Source: Pelagibacter sp052048135 (lineage in GTDB: Bacteria; Pseudomonadota; Alphaproteobacteria; Pelagibacterales; Pelagibacteraceae). Taken from it: a stretch of DNA of 64,000 nt. The translations under genes and the position numbers were made by a program. The notes beneath the pieces were generated by a model. The model searched no databases and was not told the origin of the DNA. It was given only the letters and a program-made list of their open reading frames with translations. Below are positions 15,238-24,232 of the stretch, in pieces; positions within the stretch are counted from its first letter, which is position 1, and every line of letters starts with the position of its first letter. The stretch spans positions 558,001-622,000 of the forward strand of contig NZ_JBNAIM010000002.1 of assembly GCF_052048135.1 (NCBI RefSeq), in the 5' to 3' direction.

Positions 15238-16227
15238 TTATAAATTTTTAATTATTTGTTCAAAAACATTATCAGGTTTAAGTTTTTTCATACCAGTTCT
15301 ATCTCTATTCCAAACATTATCTTTATAATCGATCGGTGTTATTGGTCTGATTTTACTAAATTTTAATTCACTTGCTGGATCATTAGCAATTAAACCGAAC
15401 GTTTTAACCCCAAGAGCTGCTGACATATTAAGAGGACCTGAATTATTTCCTACGTAAAAATTAGAATTTTTTATTGCAAGTATTATGCCTTGCAAATCTT
15501 TACCAGAACAATCAATAAAATATTGTTTATTTGAGTCCATTATAATCTTTTTCGCTACATATGATTTATCAGGACCACAAATCAAATATATATAATCAAA
15601 TAGTTTTTTTTCATGAAGAAGATCGGCAAGTTTTATAAAATCTTCTTCATACCACATTTTATAATCCTCAAATGAATCTACTCCAAAAGCAATTTTTTTT
15701 CCTTCAATCAAAAGATCAGCGTTATCTTTTTTTAATCTTTCAATATTTATTTCTAAATTTGGAAATTTATCCTCTAAATTTATTGAATTAATTTTTAATA
15801 ATTTTTGAGATTGTTCAGAATAACTTAGTTTCCAATCTTCTTCATTCAAATGATTTTGTGTAGTTAACCATTTTTTTTGATTACCAAGCCCTGGGCCAAT
15901 TATATTTTTAATCTTTGCAATTTTTGCTGCAATAGCAGGTTTATTTACTTTGTCTAAAATATAAACAAATTCATATTTTTCAGCTTTAAATATATTAATC
16001 AGTTTAAAAACATCTAACCAATAAAATAAACCTTTTCTAAATTCATTGTAATAAACTTTGTTAATATGATTAAGATCTTTTAAAATGTTTTGAGCTTGAG
16101 TCTTTTTTCTAACAATTAAATCTATCTTTTCATTATGATGTTGACTAATTGCCTTTATGTACGGTAATTGCCAGATCAAATCGCCTAATTTATGATGGGT
16201 GTAAACTATGCAAATTTTTTTATTCAT
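15238..16227 (-). CDS. Glycosyltransferase family 9 (heptosyltransferase-like)
   Basis: A 329-residue GT-B fold protein. The N-terminal HHKLGDLIWQLPYIKAI segment, the ICGPDK region and the late YVGNNSGPLNMSAALGVKTFGLI motif are those of ADP-heptose:LPS transferases. It probably adds a sugar to lipopolysaccharide core or a similar surface glycan from the cytoplasmic side. It is a single-gene unit ending at a shared terminator and divergent from the rhodanese gene. The sugar donor is not certain. Confidence 0.85.
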   Translation of the reverse strand: MNKKICIVYTHHKLGDLIWQLPYIKAISQHHNEKIDLIVRKKTQAQNILKDLNHINKVYYNEFRKGLFYWLDVFKLINIFKAEKYEFVYILDKVNKPAIAAKIAKIKNIIGPGLGNQKKWLTTQNHLNEEDWKLSYSEQSQKLLKINSINLEDKFPNLEINIERLKKDNADLLIEGKKIAFGVDSFEDYKMWYEEDFIKLADLLHEKKLFDYIYLICGPDKSYVAKKIIMDSNKQYFIDCSGKDLQGIILAIKNSNFYVGNNSGPLNMSAALGVKTFGLIANDPASELKFSKIRPITPIDYKDNVWNRDRTGMKKLKPDNVFEQIIKNL

Positions 16228-16274
16228 TTTTTATTTATGAGCTCTAAAAAAAACTATATAATAAATTTACTTTT

Positions 16275-16658
16275 ATGAATATAAAATCATCACAAACTCT
16301 TGTTTCTGAAGCTCTAAGTGAAATCAAAACCATATCTACTGACGAAGCTTACCAAATGTCAAATGAAGATAAATGTAATTTAATTGATATTAGAGATGTT
16401 CGAGAATTAGAAAAAGAGGGAAGAGTAGAAAAATCAAATCATATTCCAAGAGGCATGCTAGAATTTTGGTTAGATCCTGAAAGTCCTTATTTTAAGGAGG
16501 GTAAATTGGATATGAATAAAGAAATGGTTTTATTTTGTGCTGGTGGATCAAGATCCGCTTTAGCAGCAAAAACTTTAAAAGATATGGGATTTGAAAAAGT
16601 TTCTCATATAGATGGAGGTTTTGGTGCTTTAAGAAATAGTAAATTTAAGATTACTTAA
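16275..16658 (+). CDS. Single-domain rhodanese-like protein
   Basis: A 127-residue rhodanese domain. The active-site loop LFCAGGSRSALAAKTL carries the catalytic cysteine at residue 88, and the NLIDIRDVRELEKEGRV motif and HIPRGML segment are typical. Such proteins pass sulfane sulfur to acceptors such as thiols or cyanide. The physiological partner is unknown. Its last 8 bases overlap the end of the convergent isomerase-like gene. Confidence 0.9.
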   Translation: MNIKSSQTLVSEALSEIKTISTDEAYQMSNEDKCNLIDIRDVRELEKEGRVEKSNHIPRGMLEFWLDPESPYFKEGKLDMNKEMVLFCAGGSRSALAAKTLKDMGFEKVSHIDGGFGALRNSKFKIT

Positions 16659-17238
16659 CAATACATTCATCAATCGCATATTCTAGACGATCTTGTCCCC
16701 AAAAAAGTTTGTTATTAATCACAAATGTTGGGGCTCCAAATATATCTTTTTTAAAAGCTTCATCTGTACAACTTTTTAACTCATCTTTTATTTGTTGTTC
16801 TTGTATTTTATCAAAAAAATTTTTCTTATCTATTTTACAGGCATCTAAAATATTATTTATATTTTTTTCAATGGATATATCTATGTTGTTTTTCCAGTAT
16901 GCATCAAAACAAGTATCAAGGTATTTATTTTTAAATTGAGGATCAATTGAAATAAATCCCCTCATCAAATATAAAGAATTAATCGGAAATTTATCATTCC
17001 ATTTAAATGAAATTTTATTTTTTTTAGAAATAATCTCACAATCATTTTTCATATTTTTCATCTTACGTTCATTAAATGCTGGCGCAGTTATATTTCCAAG
17101 TTTGTGAAGGCCACCTAATAAAATAGGTTTATAATCAAATTTAATTTCATCTTTAATATCTATTAATTTAATTTTTTGATGTGCAATGTAAGAGTAAGGA
17201 CTTATAAAATCGAAATAAAAGTCGATAACTTTACTCAT
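16651..17238 (-). CDS. DsbA-fold 2-hydroxychromene-2-carboxylate isomerase family protein
   Basis: A 195-residue thioredoxin-fold protein of the kappa-class GST/HCCA isomerase group. FYFDFISPYSYIAHQKI at the N-terminus has Ser in place of a CxxC, and FGAPTFVINNKLFWGQDRLEYA near the C-terminus is the family's cis-Pro and substrate motif. The ATG at 17238 is chosen over a TTG 21 bases upstream because the family begins at this point. It overlaps the upstream ABA4-like gene by 8 bases. The substrate is unknown. Confidence 0.85.
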   Translation of the reverse strand: MSKVIDFYFDFISPYSYIAHQKIKLIDIKDEIKFDYKPILLGGLHKLGNITAPAFNERKMKNMKNDCEIISKKNKISFKWNDKFPINSLYLMRGFISIDPQFKNKYLDTCFDAYWKNNIDISIEKNINNILDACKIDKKNFFDKIQEQQIKDELKSCTDEAFKKDIFGAPTFVINNKLFWGQDRLEYAIDECIVK

Positions 17239-17704
17239 AAAGACTAATACTTTTTGCAAAGAATATTCTTATAAGCCAATAAACGAAAATACCTAACGGA
17301 CCAATCAGATAAGTTATAATCAATGGTATTCCTACTAGAATTTTATTAATCATAAATTTTTGAGAATCTTTAACGATCCAACCTCCAACAAATAAATTTA
17401 TTGAAATAAAATGTATCCAAAACAACATCAGGAATAAATCGTTTGAAAATAAATTAGATAAATTTGAAATGCTTAAATATAATTCAAAGTTACTATCAAA
17501 ATCATAAACATTTATATAAGATTTATATAACACAAACACATATGCTCCACTTAATAACAAAAATGGAAAAATTGATGTTACAAAATATTTACTTAAGTTA
17601 GATTGTGGAAAAAATATAAGTATAAGCCAAAATGGCAATACACCTAAATTCACCCAAAAGTAGAGAATTTCAATTGTAAAGTAAGCATAAATTTGTTCGA
17701 TCAT
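17231..17704 (-). CDS. ABA4-like (DUF4281) membrane protein
   Basis: A 157-residue protein with four hydrophobic helices and the pattern of ABA4-like proteins: a first helix ending in LPFWLILIFFPQS, a HFISINLFVGGWIVKDSQ segment and a C-terminal GPLGIFVYWLIR helix. The plant relative is linked to neoxanthin formation, but the bacterial function is unknown. It is the promoter-proximal gene of a two-gene minus-strand unit and starts 28 bases from the divergent recX. Confidence 0.75.
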   Translation of the reverse strand: MIEQIYAYFTIEILYFWVNLGVLPFWLILIFFPQSNLSKYFVTSIFPFLLLSGAYVFVLYKSYINVYDFDSNFELYLSISNLSNLFSNDLFLMLFWIHFISINLFVGGWIVKDSQKFMINKILVGIPLIITYLIGPLGIFVYWLIRIFFAKSISLYE

Positions 17705-17732
17705 TTGAAATTATATTATATTAAATCTTACG

Positions 17733-18296
17733 ATGATTCCTATAAGAAATAGAAAAAAAACATTACAAGTCACAGTCGATGAAATGAGAAATTTTGCGCT
17801 ATCGTATGTTGAAAAATATGCTCCATCTAAACAACAATTGAGAACATATTTATTAAAGAAATATCTAAAATCTTCTGTTCCTAATGTTAAAAAACAAGAT
17901 ATCGCAAGTTTAATAGATGTCGTACTTTCTGATTTAGAGAAGAGTAGGTTCATAAATGATAAGTTTTATTCTGAAAGTAAAGCCAAAAGTATGATTCAAA
18001 GAGGCAACTCAATAAATAAGATTAGAAATTATTTAATTGGAAAAGGAATCAATGATCAATTCATAAAAGATACTGTTGAAAAAATTCACGAGGATAATTC
18101 TGATCAAGATTTTTTTTCAGCGATTAAAATTTGTAAAAAAAAAAGAATAGGTCCAGCTAGAACAGAAGATAATCGTCCATTATTTTATAAAAAAGATATA
18201 TCACTTTTAGCTAGAAATGGTTTTGACTTTGAAACATCCAAAAAAGTTATGGAACTTAAGAAAGATGATTATTTAAAAATAATTAATTTACTTTAA
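17733..18296 (+). CDS. recX: RecX, regulator of RecA
   Basis: A 187-residue, highly basic helical protein with the three-helix repeats of RecX. The SRFINDKFYSESKAKSMIQRGNS segment and the LIGKGINDQFIKDTVEKI repeat are typical. RecX modulates RecA filament growth. recA is not adjacent in this window, unlike the common recA-recX order. Its end overlaps the small minus-strand membrane protein gene by 9 bases. Confidence 0.85.
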   Translation: MIPIRNRKKTLQVTVDEMRNFALSYVEKYAPSKQQLRTYLLKKYLKSSVPNVKKQDIASLIDVVLSDLEKSRFINDKFYSESKAKSMIQRGNSINKIRNYLIGKGINDQFIKDTVEKIHEDNSDQDFFSAIKICKKKRIGPARTEDNRPLFYKKDISLLARNGFDFETSKKVMELKKDDYLKIINLL

Positions 18297-18431
18297 TTTT
18301 TTCTTTTTTTGGTCTTCTACGAGGTTATTAATTTTATTTTTGATATAATTTTTAACAAACACAAATACCAATAATCCAAATATTGATACAGACACTATAA
18401 TGATCAGTATTATTCTTAATTGCTCATCCAT
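18288..18431 (-). CDS. Small single-helix membrane protein (47 aa)
   Basis: The ATG at 18431 lies within the stop region of the upstream IMPase-like gene (8-base overlap), giving translational coupling. The protein has a polar start, one strong helix (IILIIIVSVSIFGLLVFVFV), then a lysine-rich cytoplasmic tail (KNYIKNKINNL and QKKKKLK). No family is recognised. Coupling and topology support a real gene. Confidence 0.6.
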   Translation of the reverse strand: MDEQLRIILIIIVSVSIFGLLVFVFVKNYIKNKINNLVEDQKKKKLK

Positions 18432-19203
18432 TTATAATATTTTTACTTTTTAAGATTATACTTGGGTTTTTAAAATTTTTTTTCCCATATTCTATTTCTT
18501 TACCCTTAAAATCAGTAACAGTTCCACCAGCATGTTTTAAGATAGCATGACCTGCAGCTATATCCCACTCATAAGCTCTTGGTTCAGCTACATACCCATC
18601 ATATTCACCAGCAGCGATAACACAAAATTTTAAAGAACTTTTCATCCTAACAAATTTTTTAACTTTTAATTCTTTATGTATTTTTTCTATTTCTGGTTTT
18701 ATTTTGTTTGAATAGGATACAAATTTAATTTCATCTTTATTAAAATTTTTTGAACAATTTAAATTTACAGTTTCATCATTAGAAATCTCAAAAGCAAAAT
18801 TTGGACCATAAGAGTAAAACATTCTTTTTTTTGAAGGGGCAAATATTAGTCCTGCTACAGGAATTTTATTAATAATTAATCCAGCATTAATTGTAAATTC
18901 TTCAAGATTATTAATATAATCAAAAGTCCCATCAATAGGATCTATCAACCAAAAATTTTTTAGGTTTTTGAGAGATTTATTGTCTGATGCTTCTTCAGAA
19001 ATAATTGGTAAATTTGGAGTAATATCTTTTATTTTTTGTGTAATAATTTTATTAACTTCTAAATCACCATTACTAACTGGTGTATTGTCTGATTTAATTT
19101 CTTTAATTAATCCTTTTTCTCTTAAATCTAAAGAGACTTTTCCAGCGTAATAAAAAGTATCTATTAATTCTTCGACTATTTTTTTAATATTTAACTCAGT
19201 CAT
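18424..19203 (-). CDS. Inositol monophosphatase family phosphatase (CysQ/SuhB-like)
   Basis: A 259-residue Mg-dependent phosphatase. The metal-binding EEAS, DPIDGTFDYIN and the late EWDIAAGHAIL motifs are all present. The closest fits are CysQ (3'-phosphoadenosine 5'-phosphate phosphatase) or SuhB-type inositol phosphatases; the sequence does not decide between them. It overlaps the upstream DUF3553 gene and the downstream micro-protein gene by 8 bases each. Confidence 0.88.
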   Translation of the reverse strand: MTELNIKKIVEELIDTFYYAGKVSLDLREKGLIKEIKSDNTPVSNGDLEVNKIITQKIKDITPNLPIISEEASDNKSLKNLKNFWLIDPIDGTFDYINNLEEFTINAGLIINKIPVAGLIFAPSKKRMFYSYGPNFAFEISNDETVNLNCSKNFNKDEIKFVSYSNKIKPEIEKIHKELKVKKFVRMKSSLKFCVIAAGEYDGYVAEPRAYEWDIAAGHAILKHAGGTVTDFKGKEIEYGKKNFKNPSIILKSKNIING

Positions 19204-19366
19204 TTATTTTTATTAATTCTATATTTTTTGTATTTATTACTTTTTTTCCAACATTTTCAAAATTTACTGTCACTTTTTCTTTAATAATTGATTGAACTTG
19301 ACCAATTCCCCATTCTTTATTTGATGGATTGACTACTTTGTCTCCTGGTTCATAATCTAATATCAT
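19196..19366 (-). CDS. DUF3553 small protein (56 aa)
   Basis: A 56-residue protein beginning MILDYEPGDKVVNPSNKEWGIGQV, the pattern of DUF3553, a small beta-barrel module also found at the end of some helicases. It may bind nucleic acid, but the role is unknown. Its stop overlaps the IMPase start (ATGACTGA), so it is translated just before it. It is divergent from mnmA with 41 bases between the start codons. Confidence 0.75.
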   Translation of the reverse strand: MILDYEPGDKVVNPSNKEWGIGQVQSIIKEKVTVNFENVGKKVINTKNIELIKIND

Positions 19367-19407
19367 TTAATTTAACTTATATTAGAAATAAGTATAAATA
19401 CCATCAA

Positions 19408-20526
19408 ATGAATAAAGAATTAAATTCAATAGGCTTAAATAAGAAACCATCAGACACAAAAATTGTAGTTGCTATGTCTGGAGGTGTGGATTCCTCTACA
19501 GTTGCAGGAATGATGAAAAAAGATGGTTATAATGTAGTTGGTATCACACTAAAACTTTATGATGATGGAAAAGAAGTGGCAGCATCTAAACAGTGTTGTT
19601 CTGGTCAAGATATTATGGATGCAAAAAGAGTTGCAAACAAACTAGATATAGAACATAAAATTTTATATTATCAAAATAAGTTTAAACAAGGCGTTATAGA
19701 CAATTTTGTTGAAAGCTACTTAAAAGGTGAAACACCCATTCCGTGTGTTCAATGTAACCAAACGGTAAAGTTTAAAGATTTGTTTGAGGTTTCAAAAGAT
19801 TTAAAAGCTGATGCACTTATTACTGGTCATTATGTAAAAAGCATAACCTCGAATAATAGTACTAATATGTATAGGGCTATTGATGAAAATAGAGATCAAA
19901 GTTATTTTTTATTTAATACCACTCGAGAACAATTAGATTACCTAAGATTTCCACTTGGAGGTCTTCTTAAAGATGAAACTAGAAATATTGCAAAAAAATT
20001 AGATTTAAATGTTGCGGATAAACCAGATAGTCAAGATATATGCTTTGTGCCTAATGGTGATTACGCATCTGTAATTCAAAAATTTAGACCCGACTCCTTT
20101 CAAAAGGGAAATATTAAAAATTTAGACGGTAAAGTTATAGGGGTACATGATGGAATTATAAACTTTACTATTGGTCAAAGAAAAGGGATTAAAGTTTCAG
20201 ATAAAGATCCTTTATATGTAATAAAAATTAATTCTGAAAAAAATGAAATCATAGTAGGTCCTAAGGAGCATTTAGGAAAAAGAAAGATCATATTAAAAAA
20301 TATTAATCTATTAGCTGACAAAAAAGAACTTGATTCAAATATTTTTGTAAAAGTTAGATCAACTGGAAAACTTTTAGAGGCCAAAGTGAATTTAAGTGAC
20401 CAAAATGGTGCTACTGTAGATTTAAAAGACTCAGAGGATGGAATATCACCTGGTCAAGCTTGTGTTTTTTATAATAAAGATAATCTAGGTTTTAAAGTTC
20501 TAGGGGGTGGCTGGATAAAGGAATAA
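19408..20526 (+). CDS. mnmA: tRNA 2-thiouridine synthase MnmA
   Basis: A 372-residue enzyme that thiolates U34 of tRNA Lys, Glu and Gln. The PP-loop ATP-pyrophosphatase motif SGGVDSS is at residues 24-30, the first catalytic cysteine is in TPIPCVQCNQTVKF and the second in DSQDICFVPNGDY. The full length and the C-terminal beta-barrel fit the family. It probably has its own promoter in the 41-base gap to the DUF3553 gene. It ends 1 base before the stop of the convergent small basic protein gene. Confidence 0.96.
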   Translation: MNKELNSIGLNKKPSDTKIVVAMSGGVDSSTVAGMMKKDGYNVVGITLKLYDDGKEVAASKQCCSGQDIMDAKRVANKLDIEHKILYYQNKFKQGVIDNFVESYLKGETPIPCVQCNQTVKFKDLFEVSKDLKADALITGHYVKSITSNNSTNMYRAIDENRDQSYFLFNTTREQLDYLRFPLGGLLKDETRNIAKKLDLNVADKPDSQDICFVPNGDYASVIQKFRPDSFQKGNIKNLDGKVIGVHDGIINFTIGQRKGIKVSDKDPLYVIKINSEKNEIIVGPKEHLGKRKIILKNINLLADKKELDSNIFVKVRSTGKLLEAKVNLSDQNGATVDLKDSEDGISPGQACVFYNKDNLGFKVLGGGWIKE

Positions 20527-20527
20527 G

Positions 20528-20611
20528 CTACTTTTTCTTATTCTTTTTTCTAGCTCGTCTTTTTTTAGAGCCCATTTTTCTTCGGCCTCTATGTTTCTTT
20601 GGGTAGCTCAT
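20528..20611 (-). CDS. Very small basic protein (27 aa), AURKAIP1/COX24 (mS38)-like
   Basis: A 27-codon frame from the ATG at 20611 encodes MSYPKKHRGRRKMGSKKRRA and then more lysines. The R-x-R-R-K-M-x-x-K-K spacing resembles the AURKAIP1/COX24 domain, a tiny ribosome-associated module found in mitochondria and some bacteria. An AAGGAT ribosome-binding site lies 9-14 bases upstream. It is tail to tail with mnmA, 1 base apart. The family call is from pattern only. Confidence 0.65.
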   Translation of the reverse strand: MSYPKKHRGRRKMGSKKRRARKKNKKK

Positions 20612-20683
20612 TAAATCCTTTTTATTAATTTATTGAATTTTTGTTATGGATATAGCATTGTCTTAAAAGCTTATCAATATTTT

Positions 20684-21859
20684 ATGACAAAATCTTTTAA
20701 AACATTTTTAAAACATACAGCAAAAGATTTTCATAATCAGTCTGTAAATCCACCAGTTGTAAGAGCCTCAACAATAATATTTAAATCTATGCAACATATT
20801 AGAAAGACTCAGGCTAAGGCACAAAAAAATCCTACTGGTGGTCATTATGATTATGGCCGACAAGGAACTTCTACAACTTATATATTACAAAAAATTCTAA
20901 CCAAACTTGAAGAGAGTTACCATGTGTTCACAACGCCAACAGGTTTTGGGTCTGTTTTTTTAGCTATATTTAGTGTGGTAAGACCTGGAGATGAAATTAT
21001 AGCAGCTGATCCTGTTTATAGTCCTACAAGATTATTAACACAAGATTATCTAAAAGAATTTGGTATTAAAACTATTTTTTATAACCCTAGTGATCTTAAA
21101 ACTTTAGAAAAAAATATTACAAAAAAAACAAAACTTATTTTTGTTGAAAATCCTGGAAGTAATACTTTTGATTTCCAAGATCTTGGAAAAATAATTTCAA
21201 TCGCAAAAAAACATAAAATTTACACAGCTATTGATAATACGTGGGGTACACCATATTACCTTAAGCCAATTAAACTTGGCTTTGATATGGCGATTGTTTC
21301 AGCTACAAAATATTATTCAGGTCATTCTGACGTAATGGGAGGCAGTTTAGCAGTAAATAAAAAAGTTTTTCAAAAAGTTAAAGCCGCTGAAAGAATTACA
21401 GGGCTAAGATTAGGTCCTGATGATGCTTACTTAATAACAAGAGGACTAAGAACTCTTGATGTAAGATTGGATAGACATAGAGAGAATGCAAAAAAAGTTG
21501 CATCTTTTTTATCAAAAAACAAAAAAATTAAATTGCTTTATCCATATAAAAAAGATTCACATAATTTTAGAATGTGGAAGAAATATTATTCTGGCGCCTC
21601 AGGTTTAATGGGATTAAAAATAAAAGCAAAAAATATTAATTCAGTTAGAAAATTTGTTAATTCACTTAAACTTTTTGGTTATGGATATAGTTGGGGTGGA
21701 TTTGAAAGTTTAGCTCTACATCAAGAATTTAGAGAAACTGGCAATAGAAAATATATGAATCTTGCTAAAGACGAACACCTTGTAAGATTACATATTGGTC
21801 TTGAAGATCCAAATGACTTAATTGCAGATATTAAGCAAGCATTAAGACATTTAAAATGA
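20684..21859 (+). CDS. metC: PLP-dependent cystathionine beta-lyase-like enzyme
   Basis: A 391-residue Cys/Met metabolism PLP enzyme. The phosphate-binding TPTGFGSVFLA region, the Asp in AIDNTWGTPY and the PLP-lysine motif SATKYYSGHSDVMGG are visible. The GGxESL segment near the C-terminus (WGGFESLALH) also fits. The best match is cystathionine beta-lyase, which releases homocysteine for methionine synthesis. The ATG at 20684 is preferred to a TTG 51 bases upstream. It overlaps the MFS gene by 4 bases. Confidence 0.88.
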   Translation: MTKSFKTFLKHTAKDFHNQSVNPPVVRASTIIFKSMQHIRKTQAKAQKNPTGGHYDYGRQGTSTTYILQKILTKLEESYHVFTTPTGFGSVFLAIFSVVRPGDEIIAADPVYSPTRLLTQDYLKEFGIKTIFYNPSDLKTLEKNITKKTKLIFVENPGSNTFDFQDLGKIISIAKKHKIYTAIDNTWGTPYYLKPIKLGFDMAIVSATKYYSGHSDVMGGSLAVNKKVFQKVKAAERITGLRLGPDDAYLITRGLRTLDVRLDRHRENAKKVASFLSKNKKIKLLYPYKKDSHNFRMWKKYYSGASGLMGLKIKAKNINSVRKFVNSLKLFGYGYSWGGFESLALHQEFRETGNRKYMNLAKDEHLVRLHIGLEDPNDLIADIKQALRHLK

Positions 21860-23076
21860 TTTTGGATAATTTTTTTAAATCAAAAACAGCAATAATAACT
21901 TTGTTTGCTGCATGCTTCGTTGTCTTAATTTCTCTTGGGGTAAGACAAGTTTTTGGTTTATTTTTTATTGATTTTAATCAAAGCCTAAATATTAGTAATA
22001 CAGCATTTGGATTTGCTATCGGAATTCAAATGTTAATGTGGGGTTTAACAGGTCCAATTTTTGGAGCAGTGGCGGACCGTTATGGTGGACATATTGCGAT
22101 TATATCTGCTTTTATATTTTATACGTTAGGAATATATTTTTTATACACTGGTCCTAATACTGGAATATTTTTTCAAATTCATATGGGTTTATTAATAGGT
22201 ATTGGTTTAGGTGGTACTGCTATAAGTATTCCAATGTCAGTTGTGGGTAAACATTTCCCATTATCAACAAGAACTATTGCGATGAGCATAGTTACTGCTG
22301 TTGGATCTTTTGGTTATTTTTTATCTCCAATTTTTACAAATTATTCTTTAAAAGAATTTGGGTGGAATTATACTTTATTTGTTTTTTTCTTATTTTTATT
22401 AACTGGATTGATAGCTGCCTATTTTGTGAGATCTCCTTCTAAAGCTGAAAGTGTTGAGAAAGCTTCAGATCAATCATTTAAGGAAGCCCTAACAGAAGCT
22501 TTTAAAACAAAAAGTTATATTCTACTTGTATCAGGTTTTTTTGTGTGTGGATTTCATATTACTTTAGTTGGAACACATGTTCCAAAATATGTAATAGATA
22601 GAGGTTTAGAAGATTGGACTGCAGCTGCTATTTTATCTTTAATTGGTTTGTTTAATATTTTTGGCTCATTATTGAGTGGGTATCTTTCAGCTAAAATAAG
22701 TAAAAAAATTATTCTTAGTGGAATTTATTTTTTGAGGGGTGTTTCCATTATTCTTTTTATATTCACACCAGCAAGTAATATGAGTGCTTTTTTGTTTGGA
22801 GCTAGTTTTGGATTCTTGTGGCTTTCAACAGTTCCAGCAACAAGTGGAATTGTAGCTCATTTGTTTGGTACAAAATATTTAGGTCTTTTATATGGAATTG
22901 TATTTTTAAGTCACCAAATAGGATCCTTTTTTGGTGCATATTTGGGAGGTTTGTTTCACGATCTCTATGGTTCATATGATTATGCGTGGTATTTAGCAAT
23001 TGCTTTATCTGTATTCGCAGCAATAATACATTTACCAATTAAAGAAGAACCAGTTTTGAGATTAAAAACAGAATAA
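21856..23076 (+). CDS. Major facilitator superfamily transporter
   Basis: A 406-residue protein with 12 hydrophobic helices in two halves. The MFS loop motif appears as GPIFGAVADRYGGH after helix 2, and SFFGAYLGGLFHD fits the later half. It resembles the oxalate/formate or monocarboxylate MFS groups, but the substrate is unknown. The 4-base ATGA overlap with the upstream metC-like gene suggests joint expression, possibly for a sulfur amino-acid related compound. Confidence 0.85.
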   Translation: MILDNFFKSKTAIITLFAACFVVLISLGVRQVFGLFFIDFNQSLNISNTAFGFAIGIQMLMWGLTGPIFGAVADRYGGHIAIISAFIFYTLGIYFLYTGPNTGIFFQIHMGLLIGIGLGGTAISIPMSVVGKHFPLSTRTIAMSIVTAVGSFGYFLSPIFTNYSLKEFGWNYTLFVFFLFLLTGLIAAYFVRSPSKAESVEKASDQSFKEALTEAFKTKSYILLVSGFFVCGFHITLVGTHVPKYVIDRGLEDWTAAAILSLIGLFNIFGSLLSGYLSAKISKKIILSGIYFLRGVSIILFIFTPASNMSAFLFGASFGFLWLSTVPATSGIVAHLFGTKYLGLLYGIVFLSHQIGSFFGAYLGGLFHDLYGSYDYAWYLAIALSVFAAIIHLPIKEEPVLRLKTE

Positions 23077-23077
23077 A

Positions 23078-24232
23078 TTGAACACACAAAAACAATTAGC
23101 AGACATACACCATTCAGGGAAACCCTATATAATTTATAAGTCTAAAAAAGGTTTTGATTTGTATACAAATTTTTCAAGAAAGATTATTCTTAATAACAAA
23201 AATGTAGGCAGTTTTTTAAATAAAAAATATAAAAATAAAAAAAAAGAAACTGATTTATTTATTGGTTTTTTTGGCTATGAATTATTAAACAATTTAATAA
23301 ATATTAAAATACCAAATCAAAAAAATATAAACTTTCCAAAAGGAATTTTTTATAAACCTGAAAAAATACTTAAAATTAGTAACAAACTTAACTATAAAAA
23401 TGAGGATAAATTTAAAGGAAGTAAATTTAAGATAAATATAAATAAAAATTCTTATGAAAGAATTTTCAATCAATTTAAAAAAAAGATAAAAAGTGGTGAA
23501 ACCTATCAAATAAAGATTTGTACTAAATATAAAACAAAATCCAAAATCAATCCTTTAGATTTTTTTTCTCGATTATCAAAAACAAATTTAGCTCCCGAGG
23601 CTTTTATGATTAGGGATAAGAATTACTCAATAATTAGCTGTTCCCCAGAAAATTTAATTACTAAAGAAGGTTCTAATATATCTACAAAACCAATAGCTGG
23701 AACAGTTAAAAAGACTAAGGCTTTAAATAAGATTAGAGCTTTAAATTATTTTAAAAAAAATCTTAAAGAGACAAAAGAACATAATATGATTGTTGACATG
23801 GAGAGAAATGATTTATCTAGAATTTGTAAAGTTGGTTCCGTTAAGTTACAAAAACAAAAAATTGTAGAGGAATATAAAGATCTTTTTCATTATGTTAGTC
23901 TCATAAAAGGAAAATTAAAAAAAAAAATAAAAAACATTGATATTATTAAAGCCATGATGCCGGGAGGATCCGTAATTGGCTGTCCAAAGATAAACACATT
24001 AAATCTTTTAAATAACCAAGAGAAAGAAAATAGAAATATTTATACTGGTAGTTTTGGATATATAAAATTTAATGGAGATATGAGATTTAATATAATTATT
24101 AGATCAATTTTAAATTTTAAAAATGTTTCTGAAATATCTGTTGCGTCAGGTGTGGTTGTAGATAGTAACGCAAAGCATGAATTCAGTGAAAATTATATTA
24201 AAGCAAAAGCATTAATTGATTTATTTAAATGA
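23078..24232 (+). CDS. pabB: Aminodeoxychorismate synthase component I (PabB)
   Basis: A 384-residue chorismate-binding enzyme. KSGETYQIKICTKY, the ISCSPENL and STKPIAGT motifs, MIVDMERNDLSRIC and the C-terminal GGSVIGCPKINTL site are all present. It aminates chorismate with ammonia from the PabA subunit. It starts with TTG one base after the MFS stop. The lysine of PIAGT-type motifs occurs as in PabB rather than anthranilate synthase, and the class IV aminotransferase gene downstream supports p-aminobenzoate formation. It overlaps pabA by 4 bases. Confidence 0.9.
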   Translation: MNTQKQLADIHHSGKPYIIYKSKKGFDLYTNFSRKIILNNKNVGSFLNKKYKNKKKETDLFIGFFGYELLNNLINIKIPNQKNINFPKGIFYKPEKILKISNKLNYKNEDKFKGSKFKININKNSYERIFNQFKKKIKSGETYQIKICTKYKTKSKINPLDFFSRLSKTNLAPEAFMIRDKNYSIISCSPENLITKEGSNISTKPIAGTVKKTKALNKIRALNYFKKNLKETKEHNMIVDMERNDLSRICKVGSVKLQKQKIVEEYKDLFHYVSLIKGKLKKKIKNIDIIKAMMPGGSVIGCPKINTLNLLNNQEKENRNIYTGSFGYIKFNGDMRFNIIIRSILNFKNVSEISVASGVVVDSNAKHEFSENYIKAKALIDLFK

